Source of the DNA: Colius striatus
Taxonomy: Eukaryota; Chordata; Aves; Coliiformes; Coliidae
DNA length: 64,000 nucleotides
Direction: 5' to 3'
Assembly (NCBI RefSeq): GCF_028858725.1
Contig: NC_084768.1
Span: 2,153,853 to 2,217,852 of the forward strand
In this document: positions 38,001 through 47,769 of the stretch, in pieces
How the letters are laid out: each line of letters begins with the position of its first letter
Numbering within the stretch: position 1 is the first letter of the stretch
Translations under genes and position numbers: made by a program
The notes under the pieces: model-generated
Database searches by the model: none
Told to the model about the DNA's origin: nothing
The model's input: only the letters and a program-made list of their open reading frames with translations

Positions 38001-41000
38001 TGCACACTCTCTGTCATCCACCAGTACTCAGTATAGCAGTGAGGAGGACTCTGGTGCTGAACCGATGAAGGTCGCTGTTCAGGGCAAAGAGGACTGTCGT
38101 ATCAAAAGGACATCTGATAACACAGCACATGCACAAAATGGGGATGAGAATGGGGAGGAAAACCTGCTCAGAAGGGAGGAAAATCGGGAAACTTTTGCAC
38201 TGGAAAAAGAGGGAATAAATGAAGGAGAAAAGGCAAAAGAAGACTCAACAGCAAGGGAAGATACTGGAATTTTGCATGGAAATACAATGGCCATACAGCA
38301 TCAGAGTGCTGAAGCTGATGAGGAACTCACACAGACTGAGTCAGTAGAAGGCAACAGAGGGGAAGATGAGGAGAAGAATACAAGTACCAGAGAGGATGAT
38401 GGCAAGGAAATTCTTCTAGTGCCTTTGGAAACCAGTAGGGTGGAGGTGGAGGATGACAATGAAGAGTCTCCTGGAAGTGAAGAGGGAGGTGGTGAGTACA
38501 GTCCCTCTGCACAGCTGGGAGTGACTAGTGCATGCAGGGTTGCTGTGTTTGCCTTCACACCGTGCCGTGGTGCAGCATGGGGAGTGTGGTTCAGGCTGCT
38601 CTACTGCCAGCTAAATAACCACCCAGAGCAAAACCCTGCTTTACTGAGTCTTTCTAGTGTTTCCAGTGGAGAGCTTTGACTCTTCCTTTTTACTCCAGTA
38701 GCTGGGTTTATATTACAGCAATTCTTATCAAATGCAAATGTGATTTATGACCTATGTGAGAATCTGTGTGCCAGCTGGGGAGGCTGTTGATAACTCCACA
38801 GCACTAGATTCAGTCAGATCACCAAAACCATGGTGCAGTGGGTGAGAGTCAAAACTATGTCGGTTGACCCATAGTTGTGTTGCTTCACTGTCATGGATTT
38901 GTTGTCAAAAAATCATAGATTTTGCTGAGCAAATCAGTTAGTTGTGTGGCATGTTGTTTTTACTGTTGGGCATCTTGCAGTTTCCACCTTACCTTTATGG
39001 GCAATTCATAAGAGACTGGCCACGTGAGCAAGGCTTTGCATTATTGTATCTGGAGAATGGGAGAAGGTGTCAGCCCTTGCTTTGCAGTGTCATCCAGGTC
39101 ACAGGGAAAAATGCCTTGGATGCTGTTAAATCACAAGCGTAAAGAAGTAGTTGTCTGCCCAGGTGCTGACAAAAAGGAGTGCCCCGAGCCAGCTGTGCAG
39201 CCTGACTTTAGAGGGGGCTGGCTGCTGTGGTTTTGCCTCCACATGCTCTGGTCCTGACAGGATTTCTCCCAGCCCATGCTGTCATTAACAGTGCAGAACT
39301 AATTTATGACAGGAAATTGTATATGCTGAAGAAAGCAAAAGGAGCAAAATGCTGCCCTGGGGTTGTTCTGCAGGCACCACAAGTGGTGGCAGGACAGGAT
39401 CTGTCACAAGGGTGGAAATACCTGGGATGGGCTCCTACTGAGCGCTTTCTGGTCTTGCTGTGCTCCCTGTGACAAGGAGATGTTGCTGATCCCAAGAGAG
39501 AGAATGATTGTGAGCAGCATTTGTCATCCTTCCCTGGGCTCTGTGTTTTGATAGATTGTCAATTCCCCTTTGTCAAACGTTACACAGGCATTAAACTGCC
39601 AAGAATGGGAACTGCCAGCTAGTGAGACCTCAGGCCTGTGCTCAGGTCAGAGTAAAATACAGGCACCACACCTTGGTATTTCAGCAAGCTGAAAAAAGCA
39701 CTGCCTGTACTTCAGAGTGAGACAGCCAAGGGTTGTCCTGGAGCAGAAAGTGGCTTGTCTTCTCTGCAGAGCTGGAATGTCAGAATGGCTCAAGCAGGTT
39801 GTGCACTATGGCACACAGGCCTTTGTCAGGATCTTGGGCCACAGAATGAACCTTACAAATGCTCTCCTGAGGCCTTCCCTGCTCAGCTTTTGTATTTCCT
39901 TGCAGAGCACATCTTAGTGCTTCACCCAAGGTGAAATGTGACAGGAAGGAGTGAAACCATCACTGCCCGTTAAGCTGTGGCGCAGACAGAAAGGCTTTAA
40001 TGCTGGGCCTAATGCTGAGCCTTTGGGGCTGGAGACCCAAGTGGCCTTTCAACAATCTTCTATTCAGGGATGTAGTGATGGGGTAGGAAGAGTGGGTGTC
40101 ACCATGAAGCAGGAGAAACCACAGGAGGAAGGAGTAGCAAAAGTAAAAAGTGAATAAAAGAACAGTAGCACACACAAGGGTGAGTGGAAAGGCAGAACCA
40201 ACAGCATAGGAAAGAGCCAACCTCATGGGAAACAAATGAGAGAGCAAAGTGTGTGCACTGGCAAGGGAGAGGCAGGGATCTGGGGAGAGGAATGCGAGGA
40301 TGAGGCAGAAAACATAGTGTAAAGTCCTCTCCTTGCTGAGAGTCTGCCCTGGGACTCCAGGGAGGGCAGAGCTGTGACATTCCCAGGGGCAGGCATTCAC
40401 CCTGTGTTATTCCCCTGGTGTAATTACAGAACCCATGGGAAGCCATCACCCATTTTGCATTAACAGCTGAGTACTCTTCTTCCTGTGTGTGCAAACTGCA
40501 CATGGGCAATTTACCACCTATTTCTGAGTTTGGGATGCCAGGCTGATAGTGCTGCACCGCCCCACGCTCCCTGCCAGGCAGGCAGGGGAAGGAGAGGGCA
40601 GGGAGAGCTGGCAGAGTTGGAAGCTGGTCATGCAGAAACATTTTTGCTTAGATTATTGAGAGCAGATGCCAGGATGGCAGCGCTGGAAGCTCAGGCAGAG
40701 CACAGGTGTGGGGTGGAAAGCAGCACAGCACGTTTTCCTCTCATCGCCACGTCCCTGTTTTGCTTGGGAGAGGTTGTTCAACAACAACCCTGTACAACAC
40801 TAACAGAGTTCTCAATAAAACTAATGCTTTGATTATTTCTTAATAGCACCAGATGGAGCTTCCTTGGCAGAAGGAACAAGAACACTTGATGTGCCGAAGG
40901 CAGCTGAACAAGTGGTACAAGAAGGGCAGATGGCAGGGGAGAGACGGGCTCTGGAGAAGGAAGACTTTGCTGCTGAGGGAGGAGATGCTTGCACCGAGGA

Positions 41001-43488
41001 GGCACGAGAAGCAGCACAGCATTGTGTGCCCAAGGAAGACACAGTGGTTGTGCTGCAGGTGGAGGATCAGCTTGTGGGGGAGGAACCTGCGCCTGAAGAC
41101 AGCACCATGGCAGAGGAGAATCCCAAAGGAAAGGGGACAGGGAAGGGAATGGAGCCTGGCACAGAGGTGGCACCTGGGGAGCAGGAAGTTCTGATGGAGG
41201 GGATGGGGAGTGAGGCTGCTCTGGGAGAGCAGGCACCTGGGGCAGAGGGGCTGGCAGGGGCACTGCCGGGCAGGGAGGCAGAGGGGGCAGTGTCTGCGGG
41301 GCAGGATGAGCCTGCGGCGGTCTCTGAGGCAGAGGAGGCTGTGGAGGCTGCAGGAGAGACTTCAGGGAAGGAGGCAGTGGGTGAGGTGGTGTCTGAGGCA
41401 GAGGAGGCTGTGGAGGCTGCAGGAGAGACTTCAGGGAAGGAGGCAGTGGGTGAGGTGTCTGAGGCAGAGGAGGCTGTAGAGGCTGTAGGAGAGACAGGGC
41501 CTTCAGGGAAGGAGGCAGTGGGTGAGGTGTCTGAGGCAGAGGAGGCTGTAGAGGCTGTAGGAGAGACTTCAGGGAAGGAGGCAGTGGGTGAGATGGTGTC
41601 TGAGGCAGAGGAGGCTGTGGAGGCTGTAGGAGAGACAGGGCCTTCAGGGAAGGAGGCAATTGGTGAGATGGTGTCTGAGGCAGAGGAGGCCATGGAGGAA
41701 GGAGGTTTTGCGGGGAAGGATGTTGTGGTGGATGCTGTGTCTGAGGGAGAGGATGCTGTTGAGGATGCCAACCTGGCAGAAGAAGGGATTGCTGGGAGAG
41801 TTGGCCCCAAAGGAGAAGAGTCTGTAGAAGGAGAGGAGGCTGTGGTGAAGCCTGGGGCTCTCCTGGAAATGTTAGGGGACATAAATGTTTGCAAAGGAGA
41901 AGCAATACCTGAAGGAGAAGACTTTGTAAAGCCAAATGAGTTTTCCCAACTGAAAACATCAGGGGAGGAGCAGATGGATATGAAGAAAGCTGCCACAGGA
42001 ACAGCAATATCTGAGACTGGCAAGGCAGCAGAGGTAGAAGAGAGCTGTCTCCTGAGAGCTGAGGATGCAGTGGTAGAGCCTGTGGAGCCTGGCACAGGTC
42101 CTGCGTTGCAAGTACCACCTGGACTGAAGGCACTGAAGGTGGATGATGGAGATGATCCCATAAGTGAAGGATCTCAGCTGGAGGAGATCACAACACTGGA
42201 GGAAGGCTCAGCAGAAGCACTTTTGAGTGGAAACCCATCTCTAGGCAGCAAAGCAGAGACAGAGAAGCGTGCTGGAGGGGTGATGGGAGTGTCTGAGGAG
42301 AGAGCCAGAGCAGAGTCAGGAAGGGGAGAGGAGGCGCTGGGTGAGGCAGCAGGTCCAGGGGAGCTGTGGGCTGGGCAGGAGGGGCATCAGGAGAGCGTGG
42401 AAGGGGGAGGAGGGGAGAGGGCTGCTGGTGAGGGGCTGCTGGGCCAAGCTGAGCTGCTGGCCCGGCCGCAGGGGCTGGGGGTGGGGGCCGTGGGGGGCGG
42501 CCGGGCAACGCAGGGGGCTGTGGCCGGGGCTGCAGTGCGGCTGCGGGACGCGGGGGGCAGCGGGGGCGATGGCAGGGGGACAGCCCAGGGGAGGAGGGGG
42601 TCTGGGGGCGGTGGGGAAGGGCTGGCCCATGGAGCAGCAGCCTGCAGGCAAGGGGGGAACTGGGAGGCGGTGCAGGGGTGTGAGGGAGCGGGGCCATGGC
42701 CCGCAGAGGCCGGGGGCCAGGGCAGGGTAGAGCGGGAGTGGGACACAGCACCTCTGCTGTCCCCAGGGCATGGAGAGCCCCGTGCAGCCACAGCCCTCAG
42801 GGAGCAACCGGGTGCTGAGGCCTCCTTGAGCATCCCAGCACACGGGGATGGGGCAGTGGGGCCAAGAGGGAGCGGGTGGGCAGGAGACGAGGGGCCTGGG
42901 ACAGGGCCAGGGGCAGGCGAGGACGGGCTGCAGAGAGGGGCAGAGCAGAGAGTGCAAGTGGAGGGGGAACAGCCAGGCCCCAGTGGAAACGCAGGAGAGG
43001 CAGTGAGTGGCTCAGGGAGTGCCTGGAGCGCAGGGCTCAGCGAGCAGAGGAAGGACAGTCCTGTTGGAGGGAACCCAGCTGCCCACACAGCCTGGAGCAG
43101 CCGCAGCCCCTCTCAGGTGAGTCCCACACTCGCCCTGGGATGTGCCTCTTCCTCCCACTTCTCATTCTGTCCTGAACTACCTGCTGCTGCTGGCTGGGGT
43201 GAGGGGTGATGGATCCTTTTGGATGGCACTTTTCCTGTCCCTGAGCTCTGGCTGCCAGGATCTTTGCCCTGGCATGGCTGGAGCAGCTGCCAGCGCCCGA
43301 TGCCAGCACACGCTGCCCCACGCCCCGCTCGGCCCCTCGTGTAGGATGCAGCAGGGTCTCTAGCTCAGGGTTCAGCATGTTTTCTGTAAAGCTAACACTT
43401 TTTCCTTGTTGTTTCGTAGGATGTTGTGAACCCAGATGCAGTTGTGCCCTCAGCTCAGCCTCAGGATGAGGAAGAGACTCTCCCCTGA
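19696..43488 (+). CDS. ERICH3: ERICH3, glutamate-rich protein 3 (spliced, 15 coding exons)
   Basis: The exons listed separately join in frame to 1538 aa (human about 1530). Residues 11-51 hold the conserved [20 protein letters not shown] start. Residues about 313-430 form the DUF4590 domain, with [37 protein letters not shown] and CEYKH. The rest is a long, poorly ordered acidic region rich in Glu, with [14 protein letters not shown] near residue 522 and a tandem repeat near 917-1045. Published work on mammalian ERICH3 links it to primary cilia and to serotonin-related vesicle function; the molecular activity is not known. Exons 5-7 are less conserved, and their borders rest on splice sites and frame. 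The start codon context (GCCGCCATGA) is strong. A CR1 copy and a solo LTR lie in its introns. Confidence 0.92.
22806..22899 (+). CDS. ERICH3: ERICH3 exon 2
   Basis: Encodes [20 protein letters not shown] and [11 protein letters not shown]. Acceptor TTTCAG|GTTTC, donor GATTG|GTGAGA. Confidence 0.94.
23863..24664 (+). mobile_element. CR1 LINE, 5'-truncated, in ERICH3 intron 2
   Basis: About 0.8 kb with the C-terminal third of ORF2 and the complete 3' end. An open frame of 180 codons (24035-24577) covers [39 protein letters not shown] and [14 protein letters not shown], all typical of CR1 ORF2. The end reads TTCTGTGATTCTATGATTCT. It lies in the same orientation as ERICH3. Confidence 0.95.
24738..24863 (+). 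CDS. ERICH3: ERICH3 exon 3
   Basis: Encodes [15 protein letters not shown] and the helix ending [18 protein letters not shown]. Acceptor ATGGCAG|ATC, donor ATGGAG|GTATAC. A CR1 copy ends only about 73 bp upstream. Confidence 0.94.
25476..25547 (+). CDS. ERICH3: ERICH3 exon 4
   Basis: Encodes [12 protein letters not shown] and KERVQKIK, a basic, probably coiled helix that continues exon 3. Acceptor TTGGCAG|CGT, donor ATCAAG|GTGAGG. Confidence 0.9.
27314..27439 (+). CDS. ERICH3: ERICH3 exon 5
   Basis: Encodes [12 protein letters not shown] and [15 protein letters not shown]. Acceptor ATTTTAG|GTG, donor CAGCTG|GTGAGT, phase 0. Confidence 0.82.
28095..28178 (+). CDS. ERICH3: ERICH3 exon 6
   Basis: Encodes [20 protein letters not shown] and FSKR. 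Acceptor CATACAG|AGG, donor AAGAGG|GTGAGT, phase 0. Placed by splice signals and open phase more than by strong conservation. Confidence 0.75.
28357..29690 (+). mobile_element. Solo LTR of an avian endogenous retrovirus (ERVL-like), with target-site duplication
   Basis: The LTR is 28362-29685 (1,324 bp), flanked by identical 5-bp direct repeats ACTAC (28357-28361 and 29686-29690). It starts TGTCATGGTTTGAC and ends GGCCAAACCACGACA, an imperfect inverted pair with the canonical TG...CA ends. A poly(A) signal AATAAA sits near 29455, about 230 bp from the 3' end, as expected for the R region. Between lie degenerate internal tandem repeats and an open stretch of about 300 codons with no recognised domain. 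No internal retroviral gene region is attached, so this is a solo LTR fossil that looks whole end to end. The 5-bp duplication favours an ERVL (class III) relative. Age cannot be set from one LTR; the perfect duplication suggests it is not very old. Same orientation as ERICH3, in intron 6. Confidence 0.88.
29935..30090 (+). CDS. ERICH3: ERICH3 exon 7
   Basis: Encodes [20 protein letters not shown] through AVGTVSKAS to FATG. PVRLQPL resembles the human MPRPIRLQPL. Acceptor TTTTCTAG|TCT, donor ACTGGG|GTGAGG. Confidence 0.85.
31358..31576 (+). CDS. ERICH3: ERICH3 exon 8
   Basis: Encodes [20 protein letters not shown] and [11 protein letters not shown], a conserved proline-rich linker before DUF4590. 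Acceptor TTTGCAG|GGA, donor ACAAAG|GTGAGT. Confidence 0.92.
32166..32346 (+). CDS. ERICH3: ERICH3 exon 9 (start of DUF4590)
   Basis: Encodes [14 protein letters not shown] and the hallmark [20 protein letters not shown]. Acceptor GCTGCAG|AAT, donor AAGGAG|GTGAGG, leaving one base of a Glu codon. Confidence 0.95.
33542..33728 (+). CDS. ERICH3: ERICH3 exon 10 (end of DUF4590)
   Basis: Encodes [20 protein letters not shown] and [20 protein letters not shown]. Acceptor TTACAG|AGACC, donor TACAG|GTATTC. Confidence 0.95.
34807..35105 (+). CDS. ERICH3: ERICH3 exon 11
   Basis: Encodes [15 protein letters not shown], then a hydrophilic Lys/Glu/Ser stretch. Acceptor TTTATAG|GTG, donor AAATG|GTACAG (a weaker donor). 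The frame joins to EYDEDFE in exon 12. Confidence 0.9.
36927..37139 (+). CDS. ERICH3: ERICH3 exon 12
   Basis: Encodes [13 protein letters not shown], matching the human YEEDFEVDEE, then a Ser/Asp-rich acidic stretch. Acceptor ATCTTAG|AG, donor CAAG|GTTAGT. Confidence 0.92.
37991..38491 (+). CDS. ERICH3: ERICH3 exon 13
   Basis: Encodes [20 protein letters not shown] and a Glu-rich acidic region ending SPGSEEGG. Acceptor TTCTAG|AC, donor GGTG|GTGAGT. A run of acidic residues with no fold is typical of this family. Confidence 0.9.
40847..43116 (+). CDS. ERICH3: ERICH3 exon 14 (large acidic exon)
   Basis: A 2.27 kb exon open throughout in the frame set by exon 13, encoding residues 761-1516. 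The first two thirds are Glu/Ala/Gly-rich and include a tandem repeat of [20 protein letters not shown] units (residues about 917-1045). From about 42400 the base composition becomes much GC-richer and the protein Gly/Ala-rich rather than Glu-rich. Acceptor TTAATAG|CA, donor TCTCAG|GTGAGT. Long open frames on the opposite strand are shadows of Glu codons. Confidence 0.88.
41317..41700 (+). repeat. ERICH3: Coding tandem repeat in ERICH3 exon 14
   Basis: Five close and about two decayed copies of a 66-75 bp unit encoding SEAEEAVEA(A/V)GET(GP)SGKEAVGE. Copies differ by insertion of Gly-Pro and of Met-Val/Val, always in multiples of three bases, so the frame is kept. The third and fifth copies share the GP insertion, which points to duplication of blocks rather than single units. 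Confidence 0.95.
43420..43488 (+). CDS. ERICH3: ERICH3 last coding exon
   Basis: Encodes [20 protein letters not shown] then LP and a TGA stop. Acceptor TTTCGTAG|GAT. The next plausible poly(A) hexamer is ATTAAA near 44420, but this is unproven. Confidence 0.75.
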   Translation, partial: DVVNPDAVVPSAQPQDEEETLP

Positions 43489-44526
43489 GCTGACTCTGCA
43501 GCTCCTGCCGGGCCGTGTCCCACAGCGTTTACACAGTTGCTGCAGATTTGTGCTGGTTGGGATCTCCGCTCCTTTGTTTTACTCCACAAGTGTCTGCCAC
43601 AGCCACCAGCGAAGCCCTGCCCCAGCTGACCCTCAGTGGCATGGAGAAGTGTCCATCCTGTGCAGTATTTGCTGAGAGGCACATATTTGATGTGAGCAGC
43701 TCACAGTGCTCTTTTCCTTTTGACCAGGGAATGTCTATAAAATCACAAGTGGCTTACTCACTGGCACAAGACGTTGTCACTGTTGTTCAATAGTGCACCA
43801 AATAGGTGATGTGTGTTTCCACCCTCTGCAGCTGAACACACCTGGCACGTGGAGCGTTCAGCATCTAGATTCAGGATTTGAATCTAGGTGCAGGATTTGC
43901 CTCTGCAGGGATTCCCTGGGAGGGTTGGGTTTAAAACCAAGGCTGTACTTGGGCAGCTCACCAACCACAATGGCTTATCTGACATGTATCTGCTTTACTG
44001 GGCACAGGGTGAAGGTGCAGGAAGTAAGAGGTTTGATTCATTTGTTGTAGGCAAGTCCCAGAGTGACCTGCTGAGCATCTCAAAAGTGTTAAATCATCCT
44101 CTCTGCAAATGGGGAGCACAGGGAGCGGGGTCTCCACTCCAGCACTGGCTCTGTGGGGTGTGGAGGGAGCTACAGCCGGTTCTGCCCAAGGGATGGGTCC
44201 CCCTGGGATGGGTCCCCCCAGCCATGGGCCTCCACCTGAGCGCTTCCCTTTGAGGGGCTGCTCTGAAGGCGATGCAGAGGTGGGACTGGGGCAGGGTTGG
44301 AGGAGGCTTCTCTTGGTACAGCCTCTTGCCAGCTGCCAGCACTTCAGCCACGAGAGAGGGCTGCTGTGTGAGTAGAAGCTTTCCTAAAGGAACGTAGTAG
44401 CCAGAGGATGTTGAAGATGATTAAATGGCAGGGTGAGTTTGCAGCAGGGGCAGATGGCTGAGCTAGATCACCTTTTAGAAAAGAAGGTAAAAGAGCTGGT
44501 GAGCAGGAGGCAGCTGGACTTTAAAG
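43489..44526. other. ERICH3 3' UTR / downstream flank
   Basis: Sequence after the ERICH3 stop. Part is presumably 3' UTR, with an ATTAAA near 44420 as a possible poly(A) signal. Apart from a short GGGATGGGTCCCCC duplication near 44190-44220 no repeat or gene is recognised. Confidence 0.4.
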
Positions 44527-44812
44527 GTGTTTGTCAAGGGGATGGAGCAACACTTTTTATGCATAGTGTCCAGTGGTAGGACTAGGAGTGATGGACGAAA
44601 GCTGGAACACAAGAACAGCTTTGGTGTGTGGATGAGGGGGCCCTGCCCAGGGAGGATGTGGAGGCTCCTTCTTGGGAGGTTTCCGAACCCACCTGAACAC
44701 GTTCCTGTGCCCCCTGAGCAAGGGAAGCCTGCTTGAGCAGGGGCTGGGGCTGCAGCAGCTCTGCAGGGCCCTTCCAGCGCCCACCACTCTGGGATTCAGG
44801 GGTTGTGACTCT
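44527..44812 (+). mobile_element. Degraded CR1 LINE 3' fragment
   Basis: Recognisable but diverged CR1 3' end: AGTGATGGACGAAAGCTGGA, GTGGAGGCTCCTTCTTGGGA, CACCTGAACACGTTCCTGTG and CCCTTCCAGCGCCCACCA. It has several small gaps relative to the younger copies in the window, so it is an older insertion. Confidence 0.75.
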
Positions 44813-46715
44813 CAAGGTGCTCTCGGGCTGCAGAGGATCTGAGGCATCAGGGTCCACAATGAACAATGTGGTAGTGCTTGCAAGGGACTGGAAAGATGGT
44901 AATTCATTCTTTAAAAGAGTTAAATGATTTATAAATGATCCTCACATGTATGATTCCAATGGTCAGGGAAGCCACGAGGAACATGCCAACTGTAAAAGTT
45001 GCTGCACTGCTTTAACAAACCCTTACTTCAGGTACTGAGGTTTTATGTACTGATGGGAAAAACACCATCCCATTTCCCAAGAGCATGCCACAATTTCTGA
45101 GCTCATATCACACTGATGGGATCATCAGTTTCCCCTCGTGCTTGTTTCTGACAGCTGTGTTTACAGGATAGCCACAGGAGAGGTTTGATCTGTGTCACAG
45201 GGCCCTGGATGTGGCCCCACTGCTCACCTCTCTGCCTCCTTTCAGGCAGCTGCTTTCTGAAACAGAGGGCTTAAACCAGGCCCAGAATTGAGACACACAC
45301 ACACACACACATACACAGACACACAGAGGACAGACACACACAGAGACACACAGAGACATACACACAAGGAGACTAATTATTAAACTGAACATATGTGAGA
45401 GAAGCAAACTGCCTGACAGTGTTGCCACTGGCAAAACTCATCTTTGGCTCATCATACAGGCCTTTGTAAACTCCATAAGCTGTCAGGTGTTCTCAGTAGC
45501 TTGGCACTGGATGCTGATGATTGTGCCTCAGGTGTACCGTTCCTGGCTCATGCAGCTGCAGTCACACCTTGTGATGTTACACAGGCTCAGCAGAGGCACT
45601 GCACCCACGGGAAACGATGTCATCTGTGTCCTGTGGACAGGGGCTGGCTTGGAAGTCCAGCTCCTGCGAGTGTGAAGCCTGTGCCATGGTGATGTGAGGT
45701 GGTGGGAGGCGTGCAGGTGGTGCCTCTGCTGCAGCCCGCTGCTCCTGCTGCCAGGGGCTTCTCTGGGTGGGAGTTTCCCGCAGTGTTTGTGGGGCTCAGC
45801 CATACACAGGCACCGTGTGACCCCTCTGACCCCTGGCAGGGCCCAGGCAGCCCCTGGAGCGAGGCCTGTGGCTCCGCTGGCCTCAGCCTCTGCTGCCCAA
45901 GGTGATGGTGCAAGCACTGGGCTTTGCTGGGCACCAGGATATTTTAACCTAGATCATCTATTACCCATATGCTAAACAATTTACAGTATTTCCACAGGTG
46001 GTGGGAGCAGGCTGGGATTACAGCGAGGCAGCAGAGCTCGGAGCATCTCATCCTTTATCCGTATCTGTGTGGTGCCCTCCTCAGGCTTCTCTGGGAACAG
46101 CACGAGCTCGTTTCATTCCAGAAAACAACTTCAGACCACGTTCTGGTCACTGATCTATGTTTCTCAGAGTTTTCAGCCGTGTTAGTAACTAACTGTCCTA
46201 TGAGCCACGCTCTTCCCCTAAGCCTGGTGTTTCTTCTATCGAGACCAGTTAACAAAGACACTGATTTCTTCAGGGACACAGCAACTTTGATTACTAGTAA
46301 AGTTATTTGCAAGCTGTTGCCTTGTAAGGAACTTCCTAAGCTGTGGAAGTTTTGCCATCAAAAGCTTTCTGGATTTGGTTTTTGTGATGTTTCCACCTCT
46401 GGCAGTTCCCTAGGAGGTGCTGAGGGGTCCTGGTGGGCAGCTCAGGCACTGGGAAGGGCATGAGGAACCCATGCAAGTGCAGCCTGCCTTCCTTGCTCTT
46501 TCTCTGTCCTCTAACCCAGTTTGATTTCTGGTTTCTCAGGTACAAGTGCTGCTTTAATGAAGAGCCATTGCATGACTGTTTTAAGCAAGGGGAAAAGATT
46601 TGTAAGAAAAAAAACTTTCTGAAAAGGAAATGTCAATGTTCCAGATTTGCCTTGATCCCTCCTGTTAGTGTCTCACAACACTGGCCAGGGTGAAAACCAA
46701 GGCACGAGACCCCTG
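44813..46715. other. Intergenic, no gene recognised
   Basis: No supported exon or repeat family apart from the CA-rich microsatellite listed separately. Overlapping open frames on both strands at 45.5-45.9 kb and the frame at 45.97-46.46 kb lack homology. Confidence 0.45.
45291..45366 (+). repeat. CA-rich microsatellite
   Basis: A pure (AC)n start of about 18 bases, then an imperfect ACACAGAGAC-type stretch. The composition recalls the ACACAGA array at 48 kb, but the unit is different. Confidence 0.9.
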
Positions 46716-47700
46716 GCACAGAGTCCAGTGTGAGGCCTGTGGCCAGTGGAGTTCCACAGGGAAGGGTTCTGGGGCCAGTCTGGTTCAACATCTTCATCAA
46801 CCACGTAGATGAGGGGACAGAGGGACCCTCAGCAAGTTCCCTGCTGGCACCAAACTGGGAGCACTGGCTGATTCCCCAGAGGCTGTGCTGCCATTCAGCG
46901 GGATCTCGACCGGCTGGAGAGTTGGGCACAGAGGAACCTCCTGAGGTTCAACAAGGACAAGGGCAGAGTCCTGCAGCTGGGAAGGAACAACCCCCTGCAC
47001 CAGGACAGGCTGGGGGTGACCTGCTGGAGAGTAGCTCTGCAGAGAGAGACCTGGGAGTTCTGATTAATAATAAACTAAATATGAGCCAGCACTGTGCCCT
47101 CGTGGCCATGAAGCCAATGGCAGCCTGGGGGCATCAAGAAGAGTGTGGGCAGCAGGTCAAGGGACGTTCTTCTCCCCCTCTACTCTGCCCTGGTGAGGCC
47201 TCATCTGGAGTCTTGTGTCCAGCTCTGGCCTCCTCAGCTCAAGAAGGACAGGGAAGTGCTGGAGAGAGGCCAGCACAGGGCCACCAAGATGATCAGGGCA
47301 CTGGAACATCTTTCATATGAGGAAAGGCTGCAGGACCTGGGGCTGTTTAGTCTGGAGAAGAGGAGACTGAGGGGAGATCTTATTAACATGTATAAATATC
47401 TAAAGGAGGTTGGGACATCCCTCTTTTCTATAGTAGCTAGTAACAGGACAAGGGGTGATGGGATGAAGCTGGAACACAAAAAGTTCCACTTAAACATAAG
47501 AAAAAACTCAGTGTTTCAGTGAGGGAGCCCTGGCACAGGCTGCCCAGGGAGGGTGTGGAGGCTCCTTCCTTGGAGGTCTTCAAGACCCACCTGGACACGT
47601 TCCTGTGTGACCTGATCTAGGTGACCCTGCTTCTGCAGGGGGGTTGGACTGGATGATCTCTACAGGTCCCTTCCAACCCCACCATGCTGTGATTCTATGG
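46716..47700 (+). mobile_element. CR1 LINE, 5'-truncated within the RT domain
   Basis: About 1 kb of CR1 starting in ORF2 just before the RT block SGVPQG..LGP..FNIFIN (46745-46800) and running to the 3' UTR with ATGCTGTGATTCTATGG at the end. ORF2 is broken by frame changes. The block that should encode FADD (RT active site) reads FPAG in its frame. The element ends directly at one copy of the duplicated segment that brackets the 48-49 kb arrays. Confidence 0.95.
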
Positions 47701-47765
47701 TTATTTTTAAAAAGCATTGGATAAAAAAGCATTATTTTAAGAAGTCATAATTAAAAAAGGCATTA
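47701..47765 (+). repeat. Left copy of a duplicated A/T-rich segment bracketing the arrays
   Basis: Begins TTATTTTTAAAAAGCATT, contains AAGTCATAATTAAAAAA and ends GGCATTA. The same segment recurs at 49384-49460 in the same orientation, with a few substitutions and one 12-bp insertion. Shorter partial copies (ACATTA..TTTTAAAAGCATT..ATAAAA) lie near 49070 and 49190. Confidence 0.9.
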
Positions 47766-47769
47766 GAAG

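Noticed and set aside
40778-42161. Antisense frames of 451 and 364 codons opposite ERICH3 exon 14
   Set aside because: Shadows of Glu/Ala codons of the sense strand; the splice-supported frame is on the plus strand.
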